Source: Anisakis pegreffii
Taxonomy: Eukaryota; Nematoda; Chromadorea; Rhabditida; Anisakidae
Assembly (NCBI GenBank): GCA_035041965.1
Contig: JAPYMA010000904.1
Span: 62,001 to 126,000, forward strand
DNA length: 64,000 nt
Direction: 5' to 3'
The notes below the pieces were generated by a model. That model was given only the letters and a program-made list of their open reading frames with translations, had not been told where the DNA came from and did not search any database. A program made the translations under genes and the position numbers. Positions 47,927 to 61,300 of this stretch are shown here, one piece after another. Position 1 is the first letter of the stretch; each line of letters begins with the position of its first letter.

Positions 47927-50900
47927 ACGTCGTCATCATATCAATTTGCACTTTGCTGTTCTGTTCATAAACATTGTCGTATCGATTCGTTGTTTTGTTT
48001 TTGTTCTAATGTTTGAAAAAACGCCTTTTTCTCGAATGTCAAATTCTTTTGCACTTACGATTCAGTGACAAATATCGATAACACAATGCAGTCTATCCAC
48101 TCATATCCGATCTCGTTGGTGTTGAATGTGTTCGGATAGCAGATGCAATCCTCTGATAACATGAGTTATATGAATGTGGTGCCTGGCATGTTCGTCGTGT
48201 AAAAGGACGATAAGGTGCTAATTATAGTGCATCCTAGCAACACACGAACAGCGAATCATAAGGAAACTTTGTGAAAACTTCTGCTTTCAAGCATACATTA
48301 TTCAAGTGCAAGCATGCGATAACACTTTATCTGCACATATAAATCTTTCATGCACCCGAACACCGTTCCATGGAAAATTTGACAGATTTGTACGATAGAA
48401 AAAGATGAAAATTTCATGTGAACATGAAATATCGGAATGCATTATGAGACTCGCTGTAGAACAGAATCCGATATAAAAGATTAAGCAGAAAAGTACACAC
48501 TACTAATTGTTGATATTATCCAACCAGATTTGCACTTCAATCCGGAAATTTTGAGATTTCATTCCTCTCAGATCTTAGAGCCTCATCCGCTCTCGAGAGC
48601 GGATGAGGCTCTAAGTACAACGACTAAAAGATAATGGGATGAACGCAACGAACAGAGATCACAACAGATAGAGCAATTTCATACGATAGTGCAAAGAGTG
48701 ATCTCATACTATTGATGAGTGAAAATGTTTCATCACTGAAGAAGCACATGTTCTGCGCTTCTGTATTCGAGTTCATTGGAACGGCAAAATTGACGACTCA
48801 ACACCGTCGTAATCCCTCGGGTACAACAGAAATAAGAAATAAGAATGAGATAAACATTGTGGTAGTATAATAAATCATAATAGATGGTCTGTATGAAAAC
48901 CGTTTGGGTCGGGTATTAGCCGGAAAAATCATTTGTATGCTTGGTATTTGTGAACTTTAGTCGTGCGTTTAGCACGATGTTTAGTCAAAGTGACGGATGT
49001 GTTCGCTGTTCAAAATTTAATTGAGATAAAAGTTTGATTTTATGACCGACCGCTCATTGCATGCAATCTACTGATTGCACTCATCCACTTCGACATGATA
49101 GGTTTCGGATATGAATATAGGCAGATAGAGTGCAGTACTCAAGGAATTCGAGTGCTATGCATTCTTCCCACCTCAATTACAATGAGTACCTCTCATTATT
49201 TGATTACCGCTCTCATTCTTTCTATGTCAAACAGCCGCAGTTGTGAGTAAGGTCAGTCAGGAGCTTAATCAGGCTCGATGGGCTCCTGAGAACGAGAGTA
49301 AGAGATAGGATCAGGCGCTCTGAAAGCCTCTTAATTGTTTGAGAGTCCCCAAGGGTAGGGAGCAGAGTCGTGAGACCCTGGAATCCCAAAATAAATGCTC
49401 GATGGCCGCGGACACTATCCTAAGGAATGCTCGAATCTCGGGGTCTGTCTCCATAAATTCTTTTGTTCACATAAATTCTTGTGTGCACATGCACACATTT
49501 GTGCGTGTGCTATGCACATATTTATTCACTCGTCCTCTACGATATTCCACCCCGCCGCAGTATCATTTGAAAACACTATGAAAAAGTTGAAGAAATAATA
49601 GTAAAAGCATAACTCATTATCTCATGCAACTGCTACGAGCCAAATAAGGTCAACTCGTGGATAATATTTTACGAATTTCTGAAGAACCTTTTTGGGACAC
49701 TTTTGGCCAACGGGCCGCATTTTATTGACGATTCATAGTCGAATTCGTCACAGAATTTTTCTGCATTAATGTACCGGCCTTCTTACCACTGTCAATTAAC
49801 TTATTTCATGACATTCGTTCCGGAATAGAAATGGCCCGAAAAATGAGTGCTTAGAAGAATAGGAATCAAGCAAATTATAAAAATGATTAGCTTTTTGTCA
49901 CAAAATTAGACCAGTTATCGTTTAATCTTCATCTGCTTTCTTACCTGAATCGAGTTGATCTAATTTCAAGTCAAATCCCTCATCGCACACAATACCTCTT
50001 CACTATTTGACTGATCGAATTGATCTGCTAATGCGATGTCAAAACGTATGCGATAAATGCATGGATACATCAATCAATCTCTTTATCAATATGCAACAAA
50101 ATAAACTTTCCAAAAAATATGAACAGTTGAAGAGCGAAGTGATTATAAAAGGCACATTGAGACGTATCACAAAAATACAGTTATATTTAATTTATTCATT
50201 AAGTCAATGAACAGGGAAGAAGCATTAATCAAGTTTATATCACACTGATTTTTTAGGAGTTCGTACAATAGACTCCAACGAGAATAATTTCTTCATAAAA
50301 ATAATAATAACCAAACGTTATTTTATTTAACAGTAATGATGAATATAACAAAAAGATATGTATCACCATCTCTTCTCGACATCATCACGCATTATATCAT
50401 TATCTCTTAATATATCACTTTGTTCACCTTTCATATATCTGTCACTTGGTCATCATGAACCAACTGTAATTTATCGCTGTCCGTTTTGACGGCCCTTCGA
50501 GGTGGTATCGCTGGTCTGAGTAAATCTGCCTTTGGCGCTGAAAATGTTCACTTGAAAGATTCGCATATCTGGGGATATTTTGATAAATGGTCATTTGCTC
50601 ACCCATGTCGTTCATTTAAAAGTCGTTTTAATTCGTATTTGATTCATCGTCAGTGAAATTTCCTTTCCGCTCTCCACTGACGAGAAATTATTGATCAGTG
50701 TTTAGAGATTAGGATTATTTTCGAAGAACATGATCAATATTGTTCATTCTTTTCCATAACTAACACTAATTTTGTTCGGTTTTAGTGTATACGACTGATT
50801 TTCCACCCAGCTGTTCAAGTAAAAACCCACACATCTTTGAATTCAAACAATATAATTTACTCTATATCATCATGTTTTTTCCACTTGTGACAATTTGCCT

Positions 50901-50958
50901 TTTTTGGAGGAGTATTCCATCTGTTTTTGTTTTACTGTTTCATTTCGTACAAAACAGT
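47927..50958. other. Intergenic region between convergent ubl-5 and lrp-1
   Basis: Contains a perfect 42-bp palindrome at 48574-48615. A slightly GC-richer stretch at 49200-49450 yields an 80-codon frame with no family. Holds the 3' UTRs of both neighbours. No further exon recognised. Confidence 0.6.
48574..48615. repeat. Perfect 42-bp palindrome
   Basis: Each strand reads CTTAGAGCCTCATCCGCTCT followed by C and then its exact reverse complement, with no spacer. The centre is the XhoI-type hexamer CTCGAG. It sits about 650 bases past the ubl-5 stop. Confidence 0.97.
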
Positions 50959-52355
50959 TCAGAGGCACATCAAGACAGTTGTATCGAGGATCGTTTCAAT
51001 ACTCTCTGTCTCGCTCGAATCACCGAACGAATAAAACCAACCAATAACAGAGGATGATGGTTCAGGTTTGAGATTATCAGCAGCGTTGTTACGTTCAGTG
51101 GAAGATGGCTGTGCTATAGTATCGTTACCGTTCGATAAAGATATTCTATCACTATGATCATCGATTTCGTATACTGGATTCGTGAACGTTGTGGATGACG
51201 ATGAGCCTGCACCCACTCCACCTGGAGCGTTCAACTGAGCCATACTGTATTCCACCGGTGTAGCATCACTCTTTAACATTATTATTATTGTTATATTACA
51301 TTTCACTATCTTTTTCACAACCAATATATATTTTCATGTTTTGTTTCGCTGTCTTGGTTTTTACTTTGAACATTTGAATGTAATAATTAACTGAACTTTA
51401 AGAAAATCTGATAGCTTTGAATCGTATCTAAATATTGGATTTTAAAAAAAGTAGTGATAAAGGAGATTGAAGCTTGATAGTCGTTGAAGAGTACAAAAAA
51501 AAGATGAAGAAATTCACCGGTTTAGGTTCAAGAACGGGGTTACTGAACGATATCACGTTGCCATGGAACGAAACACTTCCATCATCGACTTGCTGCTTTT
51601 TGAATAGTAATAAACGCTTCTTGTAAAGATTTATCGTTACAAATATAACGATACCGATACACACCAGCAAAGAAATTAACAACAACAATGCCAATATTGT
51701 ATTGGAACCAAATCGACCGATCAACTGAAAAGGAATTTTTCAGTTTTCAAAAATTAAGCATTCAAATTTTTAACGTTTAGTTTGAATTCCACTAAAACTG
51801 CTCACCTGACGTGATACAGACGACTGTTTTTGGCATTGATCGCCTTCGAAGTCACCACATTCACATGTACCATCCAAATTGCAGATACCACCGTTTTGAC
51901 ATGAACACTGTTTCGGTAGACTTAACTCTTCGATCTGTGTTGCTGTACATGAACCATCCTTCAATCAAACGCAATATTATTCATCATTAGAAAAAATCAA
52001 CGAGGCCAACCAACAATGACCAATACGATCAAACATCAGCTGAAATCCCTAACATGATGCGTCTTAAAACTGGTTCATCCATTTCAGTTTTATGCCGAAC
52101 AATCAGTAAATTTGTATTGCTTTCATCAGTTGGAAAAGTAGAAATGAAACGCACATCCAAAGGATGATTGAAGTCAGGACACAAACAAATGAAGTTATTT
52201 GCTGGTAGCTCCACACATAGATGAGTGCAAGAGGATTGCGCGCATGCAGATGTTGCACGAGTTACATCACGAGAGTATCGTTGCTGTATTCGAATGCTGT
52301 GCACATTGGTCAGATCTGATCCTAACACATGAACGCGACCTCGACCGAATTTATC
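50959..52355 (-). other. lrp-1: LRP-1 segment: juxtamembrane EGFs, membrane span and cytoplasmic tail
   Basis: EGF-like [10 protein letters not shown] and [20 protein letters not shown], then the membrane span [20 protein letters not shown] with a basic stop-transfer LYKKR. The tail has a degenerate motif ISFSNPVLE and a full endocytosis motif [10 protein letters not shown] (FxNPxY), followed by a Ser-rich acidic end (SSETESIET). The NPxY is the expected binding site for Dab-type adaptors. Confidence 0.88.
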
Positions 52356-55300
52356 CTTCAATTTATCCGAAATTGTTTGCGTTCAATATCCTCATTCATT
52401 ATTAAATATTGCTCTATCTCAATAATATCTTTTATGATGATTGCATTGGATAAGAAGCGCACCTGCACGTAAAGATTCTGTGTTTCTTTTGATGACCAAT
52501 AAAGATTATTTTCAAAGACATCAATCGACCACGGTGTTCGTATATCGTGCACTATTGTCATTCGTTTTGTACCTGCAATACAAATTCAGTAATTCCTGTG
52601 ATTAATGTTGATCTGAAAATCATGTGAATCAACAATAACAGTGAATAGTATGAAATGTACAGTGTGAAAGTGATACAAACCATCAGGTAATATCGAGTCA
52701 ACTTTGTGGTATTTGGGATCTGCCCAATAGATGCGATTATCTTTCGCCTCGTCGATTGTCATCGAAGTCGGTGAATAGATCAATTCATTGACAATAACCT
52801 AAGCACAACAAAAGTAATTTAAATCAATAAAATTGATCATTTGAGATTAATAGCGATAGGTGATAATAGGTAACCTCGCGATGTTTGCCATCCATATCAG
52901 CACATTCAATCTTTGCATCGTTACCCGCATCCGCGTAACAAATTCTACCCAATTGTGGCACTGCGATAATCGCAGTTGGTAATTGCAAACGACCGTAAAC
53001 AATCCTCTTCAGATAACGACCATCTGATTTCGAGATGAATATGGCACCGTTTATTGCGTTCAGTGAATATGACGGCTGCGAGAAGCGTTTCTTACGTGCT
53101 ATCACCGTTTGAGATTGCTCATCTGGTATCGTTGTTATGAACAAATTTCTGAAAAAAAATTTTTTTCTCCGAAAAATAACAGATTCCGCTTTGTTTTGAT
53201 TTTTTTACAGGTAGATTTCTTGAGAATCCATTATAATTTTTTCTGAAACGAAGTAATATCCCAAGTTCACTAACCCGGTCAAGTAATCGACGGCCAGTGC
53301 AGACGGTGTCATTTTTTGTGACTTGAAATCAATGTCGAGCTGTTGACCAATGTGCGATTGATTTCCTTGAAAAGCAATGTTTGTGAAAATTATCTTCGAA
53401 TAAAAAGTGATATTGTCCAATAAGAGTTTTTCGCAAAAATGAACAGGTGAAGTGAAATTTTGTAGAAGATAAACAAGCATTTTGCGTTAATGTCTGTCTC
53501 GAAAATGAAACCTTTAGCAATGGCCGATCGGTAGATATACTTATAATTTGCATCAATCCAAAACATCAATTCACGTCGAGGATCGAATTCGACAGCAATA
53601 ATATCGTTATTTTCATTTAGCGCTTTTACGGCAGCATGCTTAACGACACCATCTGATTGCGCTAAACCTAGCTGTATGATTTTATCATCTGATGCGATCA
53701 TCACCAATGCTGCATCACCCTGCAATTCATTGTTTATTTTTTGTACATCATTCATATCATCACTATTAAAGCATACATATGAATGATTTATGCCACACGC
53801 ACCTTAGCTCTACAATCTTTACCGGTCATTGCACCAACCACCACGTTGTTTTCGAAATCTTCCAGACATCTGCACAAATAAGATCCTTTTGTGTTGAGAC
53901 ATAGCTAAAATTATAATCATTATTAGTACAGAGATTTGATATTATTATTATTTCGATTTATTGAATATCACTGAACGAGACACATTCAAAATCATGCACC
54001 ACAACAAGAGATTTGCGTCGAACAGAAACCCCTTTCAAGATTCTTAAGACATCCAGCATGAATGCGGATTGCGCTGATAACTAAGAAGAGCAAAAGAGCA
54101 AACAGCTAACCTGTGTGCAAGTATTATTACCAGCACATTCATCGATATCAACACAGTCATATGGATCGATGGGGTTCGGCTTGAATCCATCTCGACAGTG
54201 ACAGTAATAACCATTCTCGATATCCGTACATAAATGCTTACATCCACCGTTATCGGCATTCGTTTCGCATTTACGACCGCTGTGCTTCGCTGCAAATATT
54301 GCGTTGATTTCGACTTGCAGGGATTTAATTATCGTTCAACTCTTCTAGTATTAATTCTCTTAGATTGATCCCTCAAATGACCCGTATAGTGCTACAATAA
54401 TGTACAGATCGATTTCCACCGCGCTAGCTGAGATACCTTTAAGAAGTTGGCTATATCTTCTCAGATAAGCAAAATCGCCCTACAACGCATATGTTTTTCT
54501 GAATTTAAAAGTTCTGTGTTACAAATGGTGTGGAGTATTCGCTATTTTACTGGCTAGGCAAACCTGAGAGTAGCGTTAGTTTGAAGACTGCAACCTATAG
54601 TAATGCCTCAAAGGTGGAATCTGAATAAGAAATGGATGTGATAAAACTAACAACATCCAATTTCATCGCTCACATCACCACAGTCATCATTCCTGTCGCA
54701 TGCCAACGAGGCATTTATGCATTTGCCATTTGCACATTTGAATTCATTCTCAGTGCAATCACCATATTCAGAGAATGAACTGCACATTGTTAAATGCTCA
54801 TCCGAATAATCGTTTGGACCGCAATCGTTGAAGCCGTTACATAACTAAAACTGTTATTAGTATTATCATTGTGATTAGTTGTTTTATGATAAACAATAAT
54901 ATCAATATAACCTATGCATTTAATATTTATAAGCACTGATTTAATAGCGAACATCAATTGCACGAACCTGAAGAATATTAAGACAAAGTCTCGAATGTGC
55001 ACATCTGAATCTGAGCGGTGGTTCACACGAGGCACTTTTGCATTCGTTATTGGTTTCATCCGAATTGTCACCGCAATCGTTATCACCATCGCACATAAAC
55101 TTACGTGGTATACACACTGAATTATCGCACATGAACTCGTATGTACTACATTCTCGTCTTCCTGGCTGTAATATCAATTCGTTTATACCAATAATTATCA
55201 TTGTTATTAGGACAATGCGTGAAAAGAAAGCAAAAACGAACATAATTTTCGCAATGCAATTCATCAGAAGCATTGAAGCAGTCTCTGCGTCTGTCACACC

Positions 55301-58300
55301 ATCGATGTTCCAGTATGCAAGTTCCATCATCACACTGCTTGTATCCCCTTAGACAGTCACGCATTTTACACTGCGATTCGTCCAAGCCATCACTGCACTG
55401 AACGGTACCATCGCACACCTGAATTTTGCCTTTTGCGTTACGAACTATGTTATAGATCATGAGCATGTTTCATATTATTCTTTTTCAGGTTTACCTTATT
55501 GCCCGGAATACATCGACCATCGTTACAGCGAAATTCAGACTCAGAACAAGGTCTCGAAGTGCCACCACAAGATGCATCCGTTTCATCCGAATCGTCACCA
55601 CAATCGTTCTCACTATCACACATCCATCTTCTGCAATATTCAATTTCAGTTATGAATGTATTACGATTTTTTCAACTATTCATTGTAATATTGAAAAGTT
55701 GTTTTTATATTAGAACAGGTTTGAATATTGAGATACTGAAACGTAAGCGGATTATAGCAATATCTTGAATAAATATTTATGGCGATTATACGGCGAAAAT
55801 TCGCTTCCGAAACTGAGAAAATCACTGAAGAACCAACCGAGTAGAAAATAAGCATGAAACAATTGAAAATAGCAAAAAATGACCTCGGTATACATTTACC
55901 AGTGGTAGCACATCTGAATTCACCGATATCATCACATTTTGGACATCTTTCTATCAATTCGTCCGAATTATCACGGCAATCGTCCTGTCCATTACAGAAT
56001 GCCCAATCGGGAATGCATCTACAAATAACAACTGTCAAATAAATATAATAAATACGCTTAAATTAGATAAATAATAAATAAGTAAATAAACAGTAAATCA
56101 AATAAATAAGTAAATATATACTAAATAGGCATAAATTGTTCATGAAATGAGTGAAACTCAATGAAAATGGACCTGTACGAAGTGGAACATCGAGTCCAGC
56201 CCTTTCTGCACTCTGTGTTAACACATTCGGCCGGCTCGTCAGAATTATCACCACAATCATCGTCATTGTCGCACTTCCATGCTTTTGGTATGCATTTGTG
56301 GTTGCTACATCGAAATTCTTCTGCTGTACAATTGTGGCTCGGATTTTCTGTAATATAAATTCATTGCAGACAAAACGTGAAAATGATGCTTTTCACTATC
56401 CGACAAGCAAAGAGAGATTCTTGAAAAGAAAATGTAGAAGTAACTTACTGCAGATAATGTCAGATTCATCCGATCGGTCACCACAATCATCATCACCGTC
56501 ACAAGTGAACCGTTTCGGAATGCACTTACCGGTTGATTGACATTTGAACATCCACGGATCACATGGCTTATCACAGTCTTGCTGAAATATTGCTCATTTT
56601 CAATCATTTCTACAGAATAGACGTTTAGGATTAAATAAATACAGATAATACGAATAACAACGGCCAATTGATAAGTGAAATCGACTGAATTCACATACCT
56701 CATCTGTTCCGTCCCCGCAATCGTCATTACCATCGCACAGTTGGAATGGTCGTGTGCAGTTATGATTTGAACACTGGAATTCACCAACTGGGCATATCCT
56801 TGGACCTGAACACTTGTATAATAAATATAATGTGAACGATGAATGTGAACTAAACAAAAAATTTGAATAAATAAAAACGAACCGCAAATCTCCTTTCCAG
56901 GCTCATCGCTGCCATCTCTGCAGTCCACCTCACCATCACAATACCATAATTTCGGTATACATTTCGCATCCTCTCCACCGCACGCGAATTGTCTAGCCGT
57001 ACAATTCGGTTGACATGTTTTATTATCGGCCAATAAAATGAACTGATCAGCGCATTCACATCGATAATTGATACCACCTTCTGTTAGCAAACACAACTGT
57101 GAACATCCACCATTGTTTGTACCACATGGATTTGTGTAGCGCGGTTGTCGAAGTGGATGAATTACCTGAACATTTCTTCGTTTCGTCAGCATATTATTCA
57201 ATAAGTATATCGAATAGCTAATATAGTCCAGAGTTTTTTAACATGCGCGAAAATGCCTTTATGGGCGATAATGGCATGTATCATTCAAAATAAATATTTT
57301 TTGGTGGGAAACAAATGAATTTTATTGAGACTAATGTTGTATTGGTATGAACGAACTCTGATATCGTTGGGTAGTTGTGTGGTTGTTTTGAGTATGATTT
57401 CATTGGAGCCATTCCATTTATTTGATCGCATGATCTGCCTTAAGTTCCAGTCAGACCAGAACAAGTAGTCGTCGAATATGGTCATTGATGAAACGTGCGA
57501 TGTTCGTTTGGCTGGTATATGATGTCTTGCGCCTCCATCCAAGTTCATAAAACCTATTTCGTTCAAGTGTGCGTCACCCCAAAATAGTCTGCAAGCATCA
57601 CTTTTATTTTTACATATTTTACCTGAATAGCCAGCATAATAATACATTTAAAAATCGGCAATACCAACAGTAACAATAATGATAAATTCAGTTAATTAAT
57701 AACTGATGGTGATGACAAAATGAGTACCAATACTAGCAATAGCAACGATGAAAATAATTTAAAAAGTAATGAAAACAAACTTATTGGAATAGAAATCAAT
57801 CGCGAGTGCATTCGGCCAACCCAAATCGTTCTCAGCCAATTTAACAATTGGATCAGCAAGATCCGGTGAACCGTCCATGGCCATTCTACCAATATAAGGT
57901 TGTAAACTCCATTCCGTGAAGTATATGTAACCTTTTCCTGGATGTACCACTATAGCCTGTAATTTTTACTTACGATTAGTCAATTCTGAGTATATTCATT
58001 ATATCTATCAATATTGATGAAATAAACTATAAATAAACGGTTGACAACATAAAATATTATTATGCAGAGATGCCCATAAACAAGGTCTGGATATCTGCAT
58101 ACATATGAAGTATTTTCATAATGAGTTGTCTACAAAATATGGCGATACATCAGCAAGATATGCATACGTTTTAAAAAAGTAAAACTTTTAACTAAATTCC
58201 ATTATTTATATATTGAAAGGTATGATTGATATGCAAAGATCGATGCGTTGCGTCATCGAAATGTTGATGAAAGTTTTGTTTCTTCGAGTTATACATTTAC

Positions 58301-61300
58301 CTACATCGGGACACCTTATGCTCTAATAGTATACCTTTGGTTGTGAGATACGATCTCTAATTAAAGTTTTGCAAAAACGTCCATCCAATTCACAGACACG
58401 AATCGATCGTTCTTGTCTGTTCAAAGTGTATAACTTGCGTCCAACCCAATCAACAGCAAGGCCTTAAAGTCAATTTACTCAATGCGTAGATTACGAATGA
58501 ATGAATATAAATACAGACAATATTGATGAATGCATGAACTTTATCAACACATTGAATTACATCTCTAAAACACACAAACATCATTTAACATGAAATATTC
58601 AATCATATAGTAAGCAAAAAAGACAGCAACAAAAGAAAAGCAAAAACCTTCAGTTCCAAATATGTTATGTCTGAGAACAACTTCATATGAATCAATCGGT
58701 TGATCCAGTTCATCTAAGCCAACTCTGTACAGTCTCAATTTACCAGAATCAATCAAATAAGCCTGAAATATTATTCCATCATCGTCTACTCTTACTCTAA
58801 ATACATATATTCCATGACAACATGTCTTTAAATACACAAGCAATTGTAAAATACCTTCTTATCAACCATATCAATATCCAGTGATATGACATTATCAAAG
58901 CCCTTCGCAACCAATTCGTAGTTATCACCGTCGATCGTTAATTTTCTCAGATAATGTTTATTAGCAAACAGAAGCCATGGTTCTGGTTCCTGAATGCATC
59001 AAATTAGTATTTAACGAATGAATGAAACCATAATGAAAATAGCTTGTGAATGTGAATATCAAACTGCAGAATTACTACTCAATAATCGAAGATTGAAATT
59101 TGTTAAAACAATTACGCACCATATTAACTCGTTTACAAGTCTTGTCATCATGAGCCATTGCGTAGCCATCGACGCACGAACACTTGAATGAACCGATCTT
59201 ATTTACACATCCTTGACTACATTGTGATGTACCATCTGCAGTTACTTGTGTGAATATCACGATAATAATATAATAATTCGCATAATAATGATAGTATCAT
59301 GTTATGAAAATTATCGTAATCGAACCATACGAAGAAAATTTTCTAATGGGCATTGATTAAAACATTAATTGTAAGTGCTCAATGAATATGTAGAACAATA
59401 GCTATATGTTATTTCGCGATAGAAATAACAGAATCAGAACTGACCTTCACATTCATCGATGTCATGACACGATTTCTTATCGTTCTTGTCCAACGCAAAT
59501 CCCTCGTAGCATTCACATCTGTAGTCGATTGGTAAATCAACGCACTTCTGTTCACACAGTGGCTTTTCAGCTGTTTCACATTCATTTATAACTGAAACAG
59601 GAAGATTCTCATTGAAAATTACACACAATCTTAGATTATTTGAAATAGTAACAAGATGACAAGCGTAAATGAAAAAGAAAATCGCAACATAGTGAGAAGG
59701 AAAAGAAAATTTGAAAATAATAAATAACTAAAACAAAATTTTAAGTTGACAGATGTAATATCATCAGTCATGATTTGGATTACTGTAAAGATAGCAACAA
59801 TGATATCAAATACTCACAGCATTTCGATGATTCATCCGAATGATCAGTGCAATCGTAGACTCGATCACACACTTTCAGTGAGCTGATGCACTCACCACTT
59901 GCACATTCGAACTGCCCTGAGCCACATTTTGTGCTGCCATCCACTTGGGAACTGCTTGATGCAGCACAATCCTTGATTTTATCTCGTTATTATCAACAGT
60001 AATTATTCACATATTCTTAATATCTGATGGAACAAACTATATTATCAGGTGATCAGTTGTCTGCGAAAGTCAGCGGGCGATTAGCCGTGATTAACGCATT
60101 ATGCAACAGAAATACTGTGAGTGCAAATAACCTTTTCGTCACTTCCGTCATCGCAATCGTCATTACCATCGCATTTCCACGAATTCGGAATGCATTTGTG
60201 ATTTGCACACTGCCAGAACTCTGGCTGACACTGGGAGTATGCTACAAGAACAATGTTGATAATAATGAGCCTTATGATTAAAATAATGAAGGAAATGATT
60301 TAAAATAAGATTTGAATTTGAGTCGTAAAAATAAAAGATTGAGCTTTCATAAATGAAAAGTGATTCAGCTTGAAATTGTGCAACACTAACTGCAATTCGC
60401 ATGTTCATCAGACCCATCCAAACAATCGTTATCGCCATCACATTCCCATGATGAATGAATACAGTGACTGTTTTTACACCTACAATTGCACTAATAAAAT
60501 GACCATAACAGCAAAAAAACGATCAGCAATTAATCTAAGACACAAGAAGGCATGAAAAGAGACTCTGGAAAGAGACATGCTTTCCACTCGCCTCTCTTCC
60601 AATGGCTTAAAATTTGAAATGTCAGTTTTTATCACTTGATGTTCACTAGAGAACATTTGGTTGTGGGGCTGGCTAGGCTAATGATCAAAGAAGAGATCAA
60701 GATGGGTTGAATTCCAAATTTTGTCTTATTGTTAGATGAACGGTCGATCACTTGTTATGTACCTAACAAGCGGTTATCCTCCGAAATCATATTTTTGTAT
60801 CGTGTAATCGAGCGTGTTCGTATTCTTGTAAAATGGACCGAACGGATTTGAAATCGTACAGCAAAACAGTGGAATAGGATAACCTGAATTCGCCCTTATT
60901 ACAGTCTTTCTTCTCAACTCCGCATAATTCCTTGGATTCATCCTCACCGTTCGCACATGTAACATCACCGTCGCAGAGCCATGCTTTTGGTATGCATTCA
61001 TATTTTGGTTGTGATAAGTGTGCGTTTGATTTGCAGTGATACTCATCTGCGGAGCATGTTCGATTACCTGCAATTATGAGCATTTATAATAAATATGATG
61101 TAAGAATAATTTTGCTATTATAAGAATATCATAAATATATGATATGAGACTAGATAATATCAAAGACTGAGATGATAAATGAAGAAATCTAAAAAACATA
61201 CCACAATTATGCACAATACTCTCATCACTCGAATCACCACAGTCATCCTCTCCATCGCAAATGAACGCACGACTTATACACTTTCCGTTATCACACTGAA

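Noticed and set aside
52199..52405. 68-codon plus-strand frame
   Set aside because: Lies antisense to lrp-1 exon 52355-52155, which has clear EGF cysteines.
54941..55352. Plus-strand frames across lrp-1 exons
   Set aside because: Antisense shadows of cysteine-rich LDL-A exons on the minus strand.
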